Below, piece after piece: positions 6,395-8,583 of a DNA stretch of 8,583 nucleotides. Every line of letters begins with the position of its first letter. The stretch's first letter is position 1. Source of the stretch: Nitrospirota bacterium (GTDB lineage Bacteria; Nitrospirota; JAOUDF01). Under the pieces are notes generated by a model. The model did not search any database and was not told the DNA's origin. It saw only the letters and a program-made list of their open reading frames with translations. Both the position numbers and the translations under genes were made by a program. The stretch is taken from NCBI GenBank assembly GCA_029859385.1, contig JAOUDF010000108.1:1-8583 (forward strand), given 5' to 3'.

Positions 6395-7483
6395 ATGGTG
6401 AAAAGATTGAATGTGTGCCTTGATTGGATAAAGGAGACCATTAAGAAGGATCCTTTTTTATTTGTTTTGGCGATGAAAATTTGGGCTCTAGGCGAAGGTT
6501 GCAGCGGTTATCTTGCCTCGAAAAGGGGTGCTATCGAATATCTCCGCTCTACATGGTCGTTCTTTGTGCGATCACGTTATGTTGCCGGTAGACCTGTGAA
6601 CGTAACTATCGAGCCTACCACAATCTGTAATATTCAATGCTCTGTCTGCGAGACGGGGGCAGGAATTCTTGAGCGTGCCTCAAAGCACATGTCGCTCGAT
6701 CAGTTCAGGTTAATAATTGACAAGCTTTCTCCCCATATAAATACACTAATGTTCTACTATATGGGAGAGCCTTTCATGAATAAACAATCTTATGAAATGA
6801 TAGCTTACGCAAAAATGAAGGGTGTTCCCTTTGTTACCACTTGCACAAACGGCGATGTTGTGGATCCAGAGAAACTTGTTGATAGCGGCATAGATGAGGT
6901 GAGTTTTCAGTTGGGAGGGATGACACAGGCAACTCACCAGGTGTATCGATCTGGAAGCAATCTTGAAAGAGTCATTAAGAACATGGAGGCAACAATACGA
7001 ATACGTGAAATAAAAAGACCACAAATGAAGGTGCTGGCAGGTTTCATACTCATGCGGCACAATGAGCATGAAGTGCCTGAGTTTGAGCGCAGAATGGAAG
7101 AGGTTGGAGTCGATAAAGCAGTGATCATAGATCCCTGCGTGAGAAACATGGAGCAGGCCGAGGAAATGCTGCCAACTGACAGGGAGCACTGGTATTACGA
7201 TCCCGATGCCTTTGATAGAGGAATTCTGAGGCCGAAAGTTATCCCTCATAATGAGTGCCCTTGGCTCTATTACTCGATGACAATCCAGGTCAATGGTGAT
7301 GTGGTGCCTTGTTGTAGAGATGCACAAGGCAAGTTCGTCATGGGGAACATTTTAGAGCAGGATTCGGAAGCGATTTGGAATGGAGAGCATTTCTTGCAGT
7401 TTCGTGAAATGATACATACCAACCAGAGTAAGGTGGGGATTTGTCGGCTCTGCTCAAGTTATGGGGTCAGCAGACTACAGTGA
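6395..7483 (+). CDS. Radical SAM enzyme with twitch/SPASM-like C-terminal domain (second in locus)
   Basis: This 362-residue protein has a 65-residue N-terminal extension, partly hydrophobic and aromatic, before the radical SAM core. Core motifs are Cys78-x3-Cys82-x2-Cys85 (ICNIQCSVC), GEP (124-126) and CTNG (150-153). The C-terminal part has Cys288-x12-Gly-x4-Cys306, a neighbouring Cys307, a GNI-x6-IWN segment (318-329), and Cys350-x2-Cys353. That is the partial SPASM, or twitch, pattern and implies one auxiliary 4Fe-4S cluster. It is not a recent duplicate of the radical SAM gene at 197-1048: length, N terminus and core sequence differ, although the auxiliary cysteine spacing is the same. 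The reaction is unknown; proteins like this occur among glycan genes but I know of no characterised one. ATG 6395 has no good ribosome binding site and an in-frame TTG lies at 6407, so the start is uncertain. The stop codon overlaps the GTG start of the glycosyltransferase. Confidence 0.87.
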   Translation: MVKRLNVCLDWIKETIKKDPFLFVLAMKIWALGEGCSGYLASKRGAIEYLRSTWSFFVRSRYVAGRPVNVTIEPTTICNIQCSVCETGAGILERASKHMSLDQFRLIIDKLSPHINTLMFYYMGEPFMNKQSYEMIAYAKMKGVPFVTTCTNGDVVDPEKLVDSGIDEVSFQLGGMTQATHQVYRSGSNLERVIKNMEATIRIREIKRPQMKVLAGFILMRHNEHEVPEFERRMEEVGVDKAVIIDPCVRNMEQAEEMLPTDREHWYYDPDAFDRGILRPKVIPHNECPWLYYSMTIQVNGDVVPCCRDAQGKFVMGNILEQDSEAIWNGEHFLQFREMIHTNQSKVGICRLCSSYGVSRLQ

Positions 7484-8583
7484 GAACACTTATTCTGTTT
7501 ACCTTAACAGATAGAGATGCCATGCTCGTCAAGGGCAATGTCTGGTATACACGTCATTACGAGGCCTATTTTGACAGAGTGTATGTTGTCTATCTCTTAG
7601 GCAAGAAAAAAGAACCTATCATCAACGGTTCAACTATTCTTGTCAGTCTCGGAGGAGGCAACGACTACTTGAACCTTCTTATGGCCCCATTCCTGCTCTA
7701 TGAGTATGCTAAAGAAATCAGGCCTACACGCTACCTTACAGCCGATATATTTTTCTCATGGTGGACAACGCTTCTTGTAAGACTTCTGTTGCGAGAGCGC
7801 GTTTATCTAATGCCAGTTTGTGACCCAGATAACTTGCACGCGACAAGTGGTTCAATTACTTCTTTGCCTGTCTGGTTGGAAAAAATTGGTATAAATTTGA
7901 GTTTTAGGGCGTCCCACAAGGTAGTTAACATGGGCGGTATCTACGATTGGCTTGACGATTCCCGAGTAACCCGAGGAAAGACTGTCGTGATGGAAAACTG
8001 TCCCGATTGTCTTCCTTCTCAGGAATTCTTTGATGCATTGAAGATTGAGCCGAGAAGATCAAGGAATAAAGATATTGTAAAGCTTCTCTATGTAGGCAGA
8101 CTGCACAAGGAGAAGCTTGTTGATGACCTTGTAAGAATGATGGTGCCATTTAAAGAGTGGAATGGTCGAGAAGTTTCTCTTAGCTTGATTGGCGATGGGC
8201 CGGAAAGAAAATCACTCGAGATGCTTGCAATAGATCTTGGCGTCGAACATCTTGTGAATTTTGTCGGACCCGTGGAGAACTGGAAACTTCCAGCCTATTA
8301 TGCTGATGCTGACATCTTTGTTTCCACCCTCACCGGCACGTCTCTCAGAGAGGCAGCACTTTGCGGTCTTCCCATAGTGGCTTACAACTGTGACTGGGTA
8401 AAAGTACTGCTCAGAGACGAAGAGACTGCGCTTCTTGTGCCAAGCCGCGATTTTGAAAACATGGCTCTGGCGGTTAAGCGGCTGGTCAACGATGAAGAGC
8501 TTTATGCCAAGCTCTCTCTGGCGGCGCATGAGTTTGCATGGAAGCGTTGGTCTCCGGCTGGCTTGCGAGATTCAATGAAGCGT
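7480..8583 (+). CDS. GT4-like glycosyltransferase, 3' end outside window
   Basis: An open frame runs to the last base (368 codons, no stop). GTG 7480 is preferred: it forms a GTGA overlap with the upstream stop, has GGGG 13 bases before it, and gives an N terminus VRTLILFTLTDRD, a normal first beta strand of a GT-B fold. The next candidate, ATG 7522, would remove that strand. The C-terminal half is typical of Glycos_transf_1/GT4: LLYVGRLHKEK (202-212) with the Arg and Lys that contact the donor diphosphate, SLIGDGPERKSLE (235-247), VNFVGPV, ADADIFVS (275-282) and REAALCGLPIVAY (290-302). The second Glu of the EX7E motif is Glu291, but the first position is Thr283. The protein should act at the cytoplasmic face of the membrane, adding a sugar from a nucleotide donor to a lipid-linked glycan; donor and acceptor are unknown. 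Perhaps 10-30 residues are missing at the end, judged from usual family length. Confidence 0.87.
   Translation, partial: MRTLILFTLTDRDAMLVKGNVWYTRHYEAYFDRVYVVYLLGKKKEPIINGSTILVSLGGGNDYLNLLMAPFLLYEYAKEIRPTRYLTADIFFSWWTTLLVRLLLRERVYLMPVCDPDNLHATSGSITSLPVWLEKIGINLSFRASHKVVNMGGIYDWLDDSRVTRGKTVVMENCPDCLPSQEFFDALKIEPRRSRNKDIVKLLYVGRLHKEKLVDDLVRMMVPFKEWNGREVSLSLIGDGPERKSLEMLAIDLGVEHLVNFVGPVENWKLPAYYADADIFVSTLTGTSLREAALCGLPIVAYNCDWVKVLLRDEETALLVPSRDFENMALAVKRLVNDEELYAKLSLAAHEFAWKRWSPAGLRDSMKR

Noticed and set aside
6746..7327. A 193-codon open frame on the minus strand
   Set aside because: It lies wholly opposite the second radical SAM gene, whose cysteine motifs are intact; the antisense translation shows no recognisable domain and has no plausible ribosome binding context.

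Overview
This window is a run of eight same-strand (+) genes, the first and last cut by the window edges. It reads as the middle of a surface-glycan (O-antigen, capsule or similar) nucleotide-sugar biosynthesis and assembly locus. No rRNA, tRNA, IS element, CRISPR array or convincing terminator is visible. The gene families and the roughly 40-57% GC (hand-counted lines) fit a Gram-negative, probably anaerobic bacterium. Two radical SAM enzymes and a short heptamer array suggest a deltaproteobacterium of Geobacter/Desulfuromonas type, but that assignment is only an impression.

Layout: (1) 1-178, the C-terminal tail of a left-handed beta-helix sugar N-acetyltransferase with a zinc-ribbon-like end; (2) 197-1048, a small radical SAM enzyme with a single-cluster 'twitch' type cysteine pattern; (3) 1041-2186, a DegT/DnrJ/EryC1/StrS sugar aminotransferase overlapping gene 2 by 8 bases; (4) 2190-4076, a 628-residue AsnB-type glutamine amidotransferase/ATP-dependent amide synthase carrying a small heptanucleotide repeat inside its coding sequence; (5) 4079-5074, a formyltransferase-fold protein whose usual catalytic Asn is Gly; (6) 5167-6318, a SAM methyltransferase with an N-terminal Trm112-like zinc ribbon; (7) 6395-7483, a second, larger radical SAM enzyme with the same C-terminal cysteine arrangement; (8) 7480-8583, a GT4-like glycosyltransferase, open at the window end and starting at GTG in a GTGA overlap with gene 7.

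Genes 1-5 are packed with gaps of 18, -8, 3 and 2 bases and look like one transcript. Gaps of 92 and 76 bases flank gene 6, and genes 7 and 8 are coupled again. GC drops from about 55% in genes 2-3 to about 35-43% in genes 5-6, and the change begins inside gene 4, so the locus looks mosaic.

Working model (inference): an amino sugar is made by oxidation (possibly by a radical SAM enzyme) and transamination, then decorated by amide formation, formyl or related one-carbon transfer, acetylation and methylation, and finally transferred by glycosyltransferases. The most interesting part is the translationally coupled twitch-type radical SAM plus DegT aminotransferase. It parallels the radical SAM dehydrogenase BtrN and its aminotransferase partner in 2-deoxystreptamine biosynthesis, but here sits in what looks like a cell-surface sugar locus.
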